From Caballeronia humi (lineage in GTDB: Bacteria; Pseudomonadota; Gammaproteobacteria; Burkholderiales; Burkholderiaceae): a stretch of DNA of 62,005 nucleotides. Below the pieces are notes generated by a model. It was not told the DNA's origin and searched no databases. It worked only from the letters and a program-made list of their open reading frames with translations. Made by a program: the position numbers and the translations under genes. Positions 52,238 to 61,921 of this stretch are shown piece by piece (positions within the stretch are counted from its first letter, which is position 1; each line of letters starts with the position of its first letter). The stretch is from positions 1 through 62,005 of the forward strand of contig NZ_FCNW02000036.1 in NCBI RefSeq assembly GCF_001544475.1. The letters are read 5' to 3'.

Positions 52238-52627
52238 CTAATGATGGTAGCGATATTCCTGCGTATATCCACCATACCCATACGACGCCGCTTTCACGTC
52301 CTGCACGTAGATATAGCTTTCTTCATGCAGGTTGCCGAGAATCCGTTCGAAGCCCGCGAAGGCTTCCTTGATATAGCGCGCCTTCTCGTCTTTCGTGTTC
52401 GTTTCGTCGGTGATCTTTATGTCGAAGTAGAAGCTGTTCCTGTTCTGCTCGCTCAGCAATTCCCCGCCTACGACCCAACTGTCGCGATCGACGAAATCGA
52501 TCGCAATGGCTGTCACTTCACGCTTCTTTCCAAGGATGCGCGTGGTGAGATCCAGCAGTAATTCCGAGATGTCCCGCGTCAGTTCGGGCGATTTTTTGGC
52601 ACTGACTTTCACGTTGAGAATCGGCAT
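52238..52627 (-). CDS. Tautomerase-family protein
   Basis: A 129-aa member of the 4-oxalocrotonate tautomerase superfamily. Met is followed directly by Pro (MPILNVKVSAKKSPELTRDI), the catalytic amino-terminal proline once Met is removed. It is about twice the size of 4-OT, like the fused-domain members. A GGAGAAA site precedes 52627, which fixes that start over an upstream in-frame codon. It is downstream of a MarR gene, with its own promoter and a copy of the MarR-type operator. Natural substrate unknown; an aromatic-derived enol or halo-acid is possible. Confidence 0.83.
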   Translation of the reverse strand: MPILNVKVSAKKSPELTRDISELLLDLTTRILGKKREVTAIAIDFVDRDSWVVGGELLSEQNRNSFYFDIKITDETNTKDEKARYIKEAFAGFERILGNLHEESYIYVQDVKAASYGYGGYTQEYRYHH

Positions 52628-52647
52628 GACGTTTCTCCATCGATGTG

Positions 52648-52680
52648 TAGTTAGCAATGCAACTATAAGGTCAAAAAAAA
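52648..52680 (-). promoter_or_regulatory. Tautomerase promoter with MarR-type operator, site 1
   Basis: TAGTTAGCAATGCAACTA (52648-52665, plus strand) matches site 2 before the MarR gene at 15 of 18 bases. On the minus strand it lies inside the spacer behind a -35 TTGACC (52672-52667). The site is in a 53-bp gap that is AT-rich for this genome. Confidence 0.6.
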
Positions 52681-53097
52681 TCAGTCGAGCAGCGCGCGAA
52701 TGCCTTTCATCTTCAATACCGAATCGTCGAAGTGCGCGGCGCCCAGCTTTTTCTTCAAGCGCTTCGTCACTTCCGCGCTTGCCGCGTTGAGGTCGGCTTT
52801 CATCGATTTACCGCGCTCCGTTGCGTGAACGGCGGACTCGCGGCCATCACGATCCGTGGACCAGCGCTCGATCAGCGCCATTTTCTGCAACCCGTCGAGC
52901 GAGCGCGTGGCGGTGGGACGCGAGATGGCGAGCCCGGCGGCAAGCTCGCTTTGCAGCAAGCCCGGCTTGTCGAGAATCGCCCGCAGCATGAAAGCCTGCG
53001 ACGGCGTCAGCCCGAATGGCTTGAACGCCTTCGTCCACTCGCGTTCAAGAACGCGAGCCAGCGCGGTGGTGTTGAAGTAGAGGCATTGATCGAACAT
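52681..53097 (-). CDS. MarR-family regulator
   Basis: A 138-aa MarR winged-helix protein. The recognition region is LLQSELAAGLAISRPTATRSLDGLQ, and the wing is at TDRDGRESAVHATERGKSM. It should repress itself and the tautomerase gene through two near-identical operator sites. The ATG at 53097 follows the -10 TACACT by only six bases, so the message appears leaderless, as for the other MarR gene in the window. The inducing ligand is unknown. Confidence 0.86.
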   Translation of the reverse strand: MFDQCLYFNTTALARVLEREWTKAFKPFGLTPSQAFMLRAILDKPGLLQSELAAGLAISRPTATRSLDGLQKMALIERWSTDRDGRESAVHATERGKSMKADLNAASAEVTKRLKKKLGAAHFDDSVLKMKGIRALLD

Positions 53098-53103
53098 GAG
53101 GGC

Positions 53104-53135
53104 AGTGTAGGAGATACAAGTTCGCTATGCAACTA
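53104..53135 (-). promoter_or_regulatory. marR promoter (leaderless) with operator site 2
   Basis: Minus strand: -35 TTGCAT, 17-bp spacer, -10 TACACT ending six bases before the ATG. The operator copy AAGTTCGCTATGCAACTA (53118-53135, plus strand) covers the -35. It also overlaps the stop codon of the upstream MocR gene. Confidence 0.6.
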
Positions 53136-54545
53136 GTTTTTTGGGACGCGCTCTCCCATCGCTTCGAAGAACCGCACGGCGCGCGCGTCGCCCGTATGCG
53201 CCGAGTTGATCCGCACATACGCGCAATCGTCGCCGCTCGGCCGATAGTAGTTGCCCGGCGCGAGCGTCACGCCGTACTTCAGCGCTTCATCGACGAGCAC
53301 TGTCGAATCGTCAATGCCCGGCACCCTGGCCCACACGAAATTGCCACCGCTCGGTTCATCGAAGACGTCCCAACCGCATGCTTCGAGTTGTTGAACCGCT
53401 CCGGAAAGTGCATCGCGCACACGCCGGCGCAGCCGCTCGAGATACTTACGATACGTGCCGCGCTCCAGCAGATTCGCCGCGACGGCTTCGCTGAAACGCG
53501 TGCCGCCGAGGCTCGTCAGCACTTTGACGTCGACGAGATTCTTGACGAGTTCCGCATTCGCCGCGATGTACCCGATCCTGAGCGACGACGAAAGCGTCTT
53601 CGACAACCCTCCCACGTAAATCACGCGATCGAGTTGATCGAGCGAAGCCAGGCGCTGCGTCGGCACGGCCTGGAAGTCGGCGTAAATGTCATCCTCGACG
53701 AGCGAAAAGCCATATTGCTGCGCGAGTTGCAGCAACTTGAACGCGACTTGCGGCGCGACATTGGTCGCGGTCGGATTCTGGAAAACGGTGTTGATGAAGA
53801 ACAGTTTTGGCTGATGAATCTTGAGCAGTTCCTCGGCGGCATCGACGTCGGGGCCGGTCGCGAGACGCGGCACGCCGACGAGCTTCACACCCTGCAGCTT
53901 CAGCAAGCCGAAGAGGTTGTAATAGCCGGGATCTTCGACGAACACCGTATCGCCCGGCTTCAGCATGAAACGCACGACGAGATCGAGTGCCTGACTCGCG
54001 CCGCACGTGATCATCAGATTTTTCAGATCGGCGTCGATGCCGAGCAGGTGCAGTCGCATCTGCACCTGGTGGCGCAGGCTCGCATCGCCGTAGGGCATCG
54101 CGTAGTCGATCACGCTGCTCACGTCCATGCGCGACGCGTGACGTATCGCCTGCGTGAGCCCGTCGACGTCGCGCCACGACTCTGGGATGAACCCGCTCGA
54201 AAGCTTCAGCGTCTCGCCAGGGTAGTTGAACTGCTGCAGGATCTGGTTCGATTCCTCTTCGGCGAGACGCGGATTGCAGCGGCCGTTGCCGCGCTCGGCG
54301 TCATCGATGTGGCCCGCGACATAGAACCCCGAACCGTGCTTCGGCTGGATCAATCCGAGCGATGCGAGCCGGTCGTAAGCTTCGATCACAGGAAAGCGGC
54401 TGATCTTCTGGTCGGCGGCGAGCTGGCGGATCGACGGCAACTTCGCGCCTGCCAGGACGCGGCGTCCGCGAATCAGCGATTCGATCTGATCGACGAGCTG
54501 GTCGGTCAGCGGCACGCCGGTTTTTGAATCGATTTCAAGTCGCAT
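53133..54545 (-). CDS. MocR-type GntR/aminotransferase-fusion regulator
   Basis: A 470-aa regulator. Residues 1-75 form a GntR winged HTH (LTDQLVDQIESLIRGRRVL, LPSIRQLAADQKISRFPVIE), and residues 110-465 form an aminotransferase class I-like domain with the PLP lysine in YVGGLSKTLSSSLRIGY and NPTATN and EDDIYADF motifs. MocR proteins sense PLP or amino compounds and control vitamin B6, GABA or taurine genes. No obvious target is adjacent: the next genes downstream have their own MarR site. A perfect inverted repeat 37 bp before the start suggests autoregulation. Confidence 0.9.
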   Translation of the reverse strand: MRLEIDSKTGVPLTDQLVDQIESLIRGRRVLAGAKLPSIRQLAADQKISRFPVIEAYDRLASLGLIQPKHGSGFYVAGHIDDAERGNGRCNPRLAEEESNQILQQFNYPGETLKLSSGFIPESWRDVDGLTQAIRHASRMDVSSVIDYAMPYGDASLRHQVQMRLHLLGIDADLKNLMITCGASQALDLVVRFMLKPGDTVFVEDPGYYNLFGLLKLQGVKLVGVPRLATGPDVDAAEELLKIHQPKLFFINTVFQNPTATNVAPQVAFKLLQLAQQYGFSLVEDDIYADFQAVPTQRLASLDQLDRVIYVGGLSKTLSSSLRIGYIAANAELVKNLVDVKVLTSLGGTRFSEAVAANLLERGTYRKYLERLRRRVRDALSGAVQQLEACGWDVFDEPSGGNFVWARVPGIDDSTVLVDEALKYGVTLAPGNYYRPSGDDCAYVRINSAHTGDARAVRFFEAMGERVPKN

Positions 54546-54876
54546 GAGGCCTCGCCCCGCAGGTGTTCGCCCGAAATTTGTGAACAGTTTGGGCCAACTG
54601 TTCTGTACTGTGCATCCCGATATTCGACCTTATCTCAATACTGGCGTCAATCGGTTTGAGCGAGCAGGGCGGGTTTGCGATTGCTTCAGTCGTGGTCGTC
54701 CTATGCGCGCGGCGAACGGCGCGAGACCGGGCGCGGCCACCATGAAGAAACGCGGCGTGAGCAACGCGGAGAGGGCTCAGTGCATAAGGTCGGGCGCAAG
54801 TCGCGAGCGGCACGCCGCTACGCTGTGCCGCTCGCGGATCACTCGAACTATTTAATCGTCGGACGAGACCGCAGCC
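54546..54876. other. Gap upstream of the MocR gene
   Basis: Apart from the inverted repeat at 54582-54603 I see nothing I would call. A 103-codon frame on the plus strand (54544-54855) lacks a ribosome site and has an Arg-rich, non-coding look. The gap also contains the downstream flank of the small minus-strand gene. Confidence 0.4.
54582..54603. promoter_or_regulatory. MocR operator candidate
   Basis: A perfect inverted repeat, GAACAGTT-N6-AACTGTTC, is followed closely by a related half-site CTGTACTGT. It sits 37 bp before the MocR start, where an autoregulatory site would be expected. Confidence 0.55.
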
Positions 54877-55110
54877 TCATTGGGCCGTGGTGGAGAATGG
54901 AGGTGCGGGCATCGACTCGCCGTCGATGAAGGCTGTTGCGCATCGGACGGCGAACTGGAACGCGCCGTCCCGGTTGGCGAATTGCCCCAGATTCCCGAGC
55001 GAAGTGGCTTCGCCGTCTTCTTCCAGGATCGATGCGCGCGCGATGAACGTGTTGCCGACGCGAATCACGGAAGGCTGAATGGCTGCTCCATGATGGTAGA
55101 AAACGATCAC
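54877..55110 (-). CDS. Small conserved hypothetical protein
   Basis: A 77-aa protein starting at a GTG with a strong GGAGGAGA site 5 bp before it. It reads IVFYHHGAAIQPSVIRVGNT, then FIARASILEEDGEATSLGNL and FANRDGAFQFAVRCATAFID. It has no signal peptide or catalytic motif. I recall similar small proteins in Burkholderiaceae without a known role. It stands alone. Confidence 0.68.
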   Translation of the reverse strand: MIVFYHHGAAIQPSVIRVGNTFIARASILEEDGEATSLGNLGQFANRDGAFQFAVRCATAFIDGESMPAPPFSTTAQ

Positions 55111-55247
55111 GTGTCTCCTCCAGAATTGTCAACGAATTAGCTTAACGTCTTATTTTTGTTCGCGGGAAAAGTTACTTTTTGTCGTTAAACGCTTAACGCG
55201 CCTAAGACGCGAGCCTCCTGAGAGACTCGCTCGAGGCACTGCAAAAG

Positions 55248-56570
55248 TCACGCGCCGGCAGCAGCGTTAGTGGTAGCCGTTTCCTTCGCGAACAGACTTC
55301 GGGACGTCGCGACGTGAGTCGCAAGCACTGGCCGCAGAATCAGGATCGCGAGAAAAGCTGCGGTCAGATCCATCGCGGCGACGGTGTACAGAACCGTTGA
55401 CCACGTTCCGGTGGCCTCCATCATCAGGTTGCCGATCGGGACGAAGAGCGCTCCGATTCCCTTGGCCGTATAAAGCACCCCATAAATCTTGCCGATGTGC
55501 TTTGTTCCGAAAGCATCGCCGGCTAGCGCCGAAAACAGCGAATAAACCTCGCCCCACGCCAGAAAGACGACACCCGACAGGATCAGGAACGCATACGGAT
55601 TGCTGCCGAAATATCCGAGAGCAATGATGCCGATCCCTTCCAGCGTGAAGGCGATGACCATCGTCTTTTCGCGACCGATGTTGTCCGAAATCCAGCCGAA
55701 CAGTGGACGCGAGATGCCGTTCATGATGCGATCGAGCATCAGCGCGAGCGGGAGGGCAGCCATCACGAAGAAGTGCAAATCGACCTGGAATTCCTTCACG
55801 CCCAGATCCTTTGCGATCACACCGAGCTGCGCCACGGCCATCATGCCGCCGGTGACGACCAGGATGAACATCACGAACATCAGCCAGAACAACCTGGTGC
55901 TCATCGCTTCCTTGAGCGTGTAGTCGCGCCTTGCCTGCACGAGCTTCTGCGATGCCTTGACCTCGCTGGACTTCGGCGAGCGCAGGAACCATGCAGCGAC
56001 GAAAGCGAGCGACCCTTGCAGGATGCCGAAGAACAGGAACGTCCCCTGAAAGCCCGTCGACTCGATCATCGCCGCGATGGGCAGGATCGTGGCAGCCGAG
56101 CCAGCGCCATACCCGCCGGCGGTCAGGCCGACAGCAAGGCCGCGCCGATCCGGGAACCACTTGAGCGCGTTGTTGATGCATGTCGCGTAGATCGATCCCA
56201 CGCCAATCCCGCCAACCGCCGCCCCGACATAGAAGCCCGTCAGGCTGGTCGCTTGCGAATTGATGCACCACGCCGCCCCGATGAAAAGGGCGCCGAACGC
56301 GACCATCAGGCGAGGGCCGAACTTGTCGATGAAGTAGCCTTCGATCGGTGCGAGCCAGGTCTGAACGAGTACGAAGATCGTAAAGGCAATCTGGATCTTG
56401 GCGCGCGGCCAGCCGTAGGTTTCCTGTATCTCGGGAACGAACAAAGTCCACGCGTACTGGATATTCGCAGTCGCGATCATGCAGATTACGCCGACCGCAA
56501 GCTGGATCCAGCGGGTTTTGTCGGAGGCGGGATGGTTGGGGCGAAGCGCCGCTGTCGATGCGTTATTCAT
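55248..56570 (-). CDS. OxlT-type MFS transporter (oxalate/formate antiporter family)
   Basis: A 440-aa 12-helix transporter of the OFA family. Characteristic segments are WIQLAVGVICMIATANIQYAW in TM1, GFYVGAAVGGIGVGSIYATC, and NALKWFPDRRGLAVGLTAGGYGAGSA. The C-terminal half carries RIMNGISRPLFGWISDNIG. OxlT itself swaps oxalate for formate; many homologues carry other small carboxylates. No frc or oxc genes are in the window. The start at 56570 has AAGGAG upstream. A leader of about 320 nt is implied by the promoter near 56900. Confidence 0.87.
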   Translation of the reverse strand: MNNASTAALRPNHPASDKTRWIQLAVGVICMIATANIQYAWTLFVPEIQETYGWPRAKIQIAFTIFVLVQTWLAPIEGYFIDKFGPRLMVAFGALFIGAAWCINSQATSLTGFYVGAAVGGIGVGSIYATCINNALKWFPDRRGLAVGLTAGGYGAGSAATILPIAAMIESTGFQGTFLFFGILQGSLAFVAAWFLRSPKSSEVKASQKLVQARRDYTLKEAMSTRLFWLMFVMFILVVTGGMMAVAQLGVIAKDLGVKEFQVDLHFFVMAALPLALMLDRIMNGISRPLFGWISDNIGREKTMVIAFTLEGIGIIALGYFGSNPYAFLILSGVVFLAWGEVYSLFSALAGDAFGTKHIGKIYGVLYTAKGIGALFVPIGNLMMEATGTWSTVLYTVAAMDLTAAFLAILILRPVLATHVATSRSLFAKETATTNAAAGA

Positions 56571-56895
56571 TGGGCGCTCCTTGAATGGCTTGGTTTGCTG
56601 CAGGCGAGAGGGCGGACATGCGCCTCGGATTCGATATGGCGTCGAGCATGTTTGGTTTTCCTGGAAGATGGGTTGCGATGTCGCTATCGACATCCGCTCA
56701 CAAAGTTGAAAGCCCTGCGCTTGCCCCTTGCTCAATCGAGCAGGGCCAGCGCAGCGAGCGTTGCCCAACTAACCTGGTCGCGACGCACCTGCGTGGGGAT
56801 TCCTTTCCATCACTGTCTCCTTGGCGTTGGCTGCCTTGTAATGGGACGTCGACCGACGTCTCCGTCGTCACCGATCACGTAGCAATCAGCGATTG
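56571..56895 (-). other. Long leader of the OxlT-type gene
   Basis: About 320 bp with no gene, lying between the predicted start of transcription and the ATG. It includes a TGCTC-AATC-GAGCA hairpin near 56735 flanked by further GC-rich complementary segments. No known riboswitch fold is recognised. Confidence 0.35.
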
Positions 56896-56899
56896 GATA

Positions 56900-56928
56900 C
56901 ACAATATGTGATATATCAAGTAAGTCAA
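56900..56928 (-). promoter_or_regulatory. oxlT-type gene promoter with overlapping palindrome
   Basis: Minus strand: -35 TTGACT (56928-56923), 16-bp spacer, -10 TATTGT (56906-56901). The palindrome CACAATATGTG (56900-56910) covers the -10 in an AT-rich patch, suggesting repressor control, possibly by a GntR-type protein. Confidence 0.45.
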
Positions 56929-56982
56929 GTGAAAGGTACGGGAGGGTTTTCACCAGCGCGGGTAACTACGGAAGCTCCAGAC

Positions 56983-57051
56983 AAAAAAAGGCCCGCAGGC
57001 AAGCCTGGCGGGCCGAGGCATGATGCGTGACAGGCAGTCCGCAACACGTAC
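56983..57051 (-). ncRNA. Candidate small RNA, about 69 nt
   Basis: A free-standing transcription unit on the minus strand. The promoter is -35 TTTACA (57086-57081), 18-bp spacer, -10 TATAAC (57062-57057). Transcription would start near 57051 and end at a strong intrinsic terminator: GCCTGGCGGGCC and GGCCCGCAGGC (57014-57003 with 57000-56990, one bulged G) followed by seven T residues (56989-56983). No ribosome site or convincing ORF lies within. No minus-strand gene immediately upstream needs this terminator. It is not a tRNA and I do not recognise the family. Confidence 0.5.
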
Positions 57052-57056
57052 ACGCA

Positions 57057-57086
57057 GTTATAGATGAAAGTTAATCGTAATGTAAA
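57057..57086 (-). promoter_or_regulatory. Promoter of the candidate small RNA
   Basis: TTTACA and TATAAC are 18 bp apart on the minus strand in an unusually AT-rich stretch for this genome (57058-57110). The hexamers are 5/6 matches to the sigma-70 consensus. Confidence 0.5.
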
Positions 57087-57279
57087 GACGTTTCATCATT
57101 TATTTCAGTAAGTGGCCGACGCGGCAATCACGAAAAGCTGAGGCTCGCGGTCGAAGATTCGTCACTCGGATTCGAGCGCGCCGTCACTATCGCGATCACG
57201 ACGAAATGCACGCTTGAACGCGTCAGTTCGCTGCCCGATACTATGACGACCCCTTCAGCCGCTTCAATGCGAGGTCACC

Positions 57280-57702
57280 GTGAATATCCTCTTGCCGGTG
57301 GACGGTAGCGAATTCACGCAGCGCACACTCGATTACATTGCGAGCCACGGCGCACTATTCGGACCGGGACACACCTACACGGCATTTACGGCGGTCGCTC
57401 CGATTCCCGCGCATGCTGCGCGTTATTTGAGTCATGCCGTCGTCGATGAGTATTACCGTGATGAGGCCGAGAAAATACTGTCGCCTTTGCGCGAGTCGGC
57501 GAAACGCCATTCGCTTTCCATTGCGACTAAATACGCGGTGGGTCACGCTGCGGAAGCCATCGCCATATTCGCCAGGGCCGAACAGCAAGACCTAGTTGTG
57601 ATGGGTTCACACGGCCACTCGTGGATTGCGAACGTCCTGCTTGGATCGGTGGCGACCGGTGTGCTGGCACGGTGTAACGTGCCGGTGCTGCTCGTCCGCT
57701 AG
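57280..57702 (+). CDS. Universal stress protein UspA family
   Basis: A 140-aa UspA-fold protein. It opens MNILLPVDGSEFTQRTLDYI (GTG start, GAGG upstream) and ends with the ATP-binding loop VVMGSHGHSWIANVLLGSVATGVL, the G-2x-G-9x-G-S/T pattern. Such proteins bind ATP and support stress survival. It stands alone and converges on a small hypothetical gene with a 4-bp gap. Confidence 0.9.
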   Translation: MNILLPVDGSEFTQRTLDYIASHGALFGPGHTYTAFTAVAPIPAHAARYLSHAVVDEYYRDEAEKILSPLRESAKRHSLSIATKYAVGHAAEAIAIFARAEQQDLVVMGSHGHSWIANVLLGSVATGVLARCNVPVLLVR

Positions 57703-57706
57703 CGGG

Positions 57707-57967
57707 CTAGCTCACGTCCTCGTCTTCCATCTGTTTGCGTTTGCGGCGATCTTCATTCTCACGACGAGCGCGCAGACGCTGGCGCGAAAGAACGGCGATG
57801 ATCTCGCCCGTCGTTGCGCCGGCAGGAACCTCGTTGCGGATTGTCCTGGGGACCATCGGCAGGCCCGCGCGGTGCCGTCGGAGCGCTTTGGCTATCGCGC
57901 TTCGGCATTCCTCACCGTGACAATCCCATTCGTCACGGACTCTTTCGCAATATCGGCACTTGTCCAT
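57707..57967 (-). CDS. Small hypothetical protein with Cys cluster
   Basis: An 86-aa, strongly basic protein. The first 21 residues carry CRYC and CHGEEC (Cys4, Cys7, Cys16, Cys21), a possible zinc knuckle, and the C-terminus is a charged RRENEDRRKRKQMEDED helix. It is 37 bp downstream of the H-NS gene on the same strand and may be co-transcribed, hinting at a nucleic-acid-related role. I do not recognise the family. Confidence 0.6.
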   Translation of the reverse strand: MDKCRYCERVRDEWDCHGEECRSAIAKALRRHRAGLPMVPRTIRNEVPAGATTGEIIAVLSRQRLRARRENEDRRKRKQMEDEDVS

Positions 57968-58004
57968 ATTTCAACGGTTCAAATGCTGCTGCCTGATCAC
58001 TCGC

Positions 58005-58364
58005 TCAGGCGTCTTCGGAAAAGAGCGACGCTTGCGAGAGCGCCGCTGCGCGCGAATCGGTGTGCGCCGACACGATGAAATCGTCCCGATTCTTCCCGAC
58101 GATCCAGTGCGGTGCGCGTCCGCGTCCGCTCCAGGTCGCGCCGGTCACGGGATCGCGATACTTTGGAGCGGCTTCGGCCTGAACCGGATTCGGCGTCGCC
58201 TTCCGGCCGACCAGTTCATGCAGCGTGATTCCGTACTCGCGCATCTTGTGCACGATTTCGATCATCGCGAGACGCACTTCCTTTGCTCGCGCTTCAGCCA
58301 ATTGTTTTTCCAGGGCGTTGTGCTTTTCGAGCAATTCGGTGAGCTGCGGACTTTGATATGCCAT
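58005..58364 (-). CDS. H-NS-family histone-like protein
   Basis: A 119-aa H-NS family protein of the short Burkholderia type. The N-terminal 60 residues form a coiled-coil oligomerisation helix (LTELLEKHNALEKQLAEARA), and the C-terminus has the DNA-binding KYRDPVTGATWSGRGRAPHW with the GRGR loop. It silences AT-rich or transferred genes. Such proteins are often encoded in several copies in these genomes. No start-region signal decides it beyond the ATG at 58364. Confidence 0.92.
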   Translation of the reverse strand: MAYQSPQLTELLEKHNALEKQLAEARAKEVRLAMIEIVHKMREYGITLHELVGRKATPNPVQAEAAPKYRDPVTGATWSGRGRAPHWIVGKNRDDFIVSAHTDSRAAALSQASLFSEDA

Positions 58365-58738
58365 AACGATATTGGGGAAATTGAATTGTCACAAACAAGA
58401 GAGGCTATCACGCTCGGAGCGACTCGTCTGGATGCATTGCGGCGAATTACCGCCCCGCTGTTCTCTGTCAACCGTCTAGCGTACCGCGAACCCAAGTGTT
58501 CACCCGTTGTGACGGAACAGTTCGGCTAAAGTGTTCACAAGTGTGCATTCAAGCTGACAGTGAAGTCTTTGATAATGACCTCACTGGTTCGTAACTGTAT
58601 CGACAGCCCGCCGCCGGTTTTGTTGCTCTTCCGAGCAACGTGAAATCATCAGCGAGACAAATCGGCGGCCGCTGTCAGCACCGTAAAAGTTCGAACCGCA
58701 TGCGTTACGTTTCGCGACGCGCACTCAGGAGCGGCAAA
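58365..58738. other. Divergent gap between hns and the DUF2917 gene
   Basis: No gene. It holds two direct copies of AAGTGTTCAC, at 58493-58502 and 58528-58537, 35 bp apart, and a further GTGTGCA shortly after, a possible paired regulator site. I see no clear promoter hexamers for either gene. Confidence 0.45.
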
Positions 58739-59050
58739 ATGCGTGAATTCCGGTATTACGAACTCGATCGGCGCGATGTTCCCACTGGCTGGTTCATCGA
58801 CCGTCCTCAAACCCTGAAGGTGACGCACGGCCAGCTTTGGGTCACCGTCGAAGGCGAAGGCGGCGATATCTGGCTGCGCGCGGGCGAATCGCTCGAACTG
58901 CAACCCTACTCGACGATCTGGGTCAGCGCGGCCGAAGAGGGCGGGCGCTTTTCGATGGCGTCGGTATCGGCGCCCCGCAAGCACTGGGTCGAACGCGTGA
59001 TCGCGTGGTTTGCACGCCGTCCGTCGGCTACGCGTGTGATGGCGTCTTGA
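58739..59050 (+). CDS. DUF2917 family protein
   Basis: A 103-aa DUF2917 protein. It opens MREFRYYELDRRDVPTGWFI, with the core LKVTHGQLWVTVEGEGGDIW and LRAGESLELQPYSTIWVSA, a small cupin-like beta fold. The ATG at 58739 has AGGAG 8 bp upstream, whereas the longer frame begins in the AT-richer gap. Function is unknown; the family is frequent in Burkholderia, often near regulators. Confidence 0.82.
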   Translation: MREFRYYELDRRDVPTGWFIDRPQTLKVTHGQLWVTVEGEGGDIWLRAGESLELQPYSTIWVSAAEEGGRFSMASVSAPRKHWVERVIAWFARRPSATRVMAS

Positions 59051-59062
59051 ACGCAGGCGTAT

Positions 59063-59087
59063 AAAAAAACCCGGCCGTGGCCGGGTT
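59063..59087 (-). terminator. Intrinsic terminator of acnA
   Basis: AACCCGGCC-GT-GGCCGGGTT forms a 9-bp stem. On the minus strand it is followed by T residues (the A run at 59063-59069), so it mainly terminates acnA. It may also serve the DUF2917 gene from the other side. Confidence 0.8.
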
Positions 59088-59143
59088 CAACGTTCCCGCA
59101 CTCACATCGAGCGCGGTCACCTGCAAAGCTGCTTCGAGTCGAT

Positions 59144-61861
<2,718 letters not shown>

Positions 61862-61921
61862 GATTTTTTTCCGTGGGCTTTAAGAGGAAATATCTTCGAT
61901 GCAACGTTTCTGTTTGACTGA

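Noticed and set aside
54544..54855. 103-codon frame in the MocR upstream gap
   Set aside because: No Shine-Dalgarno sequence, overlapped by the operator candidate, and non-coding composition.
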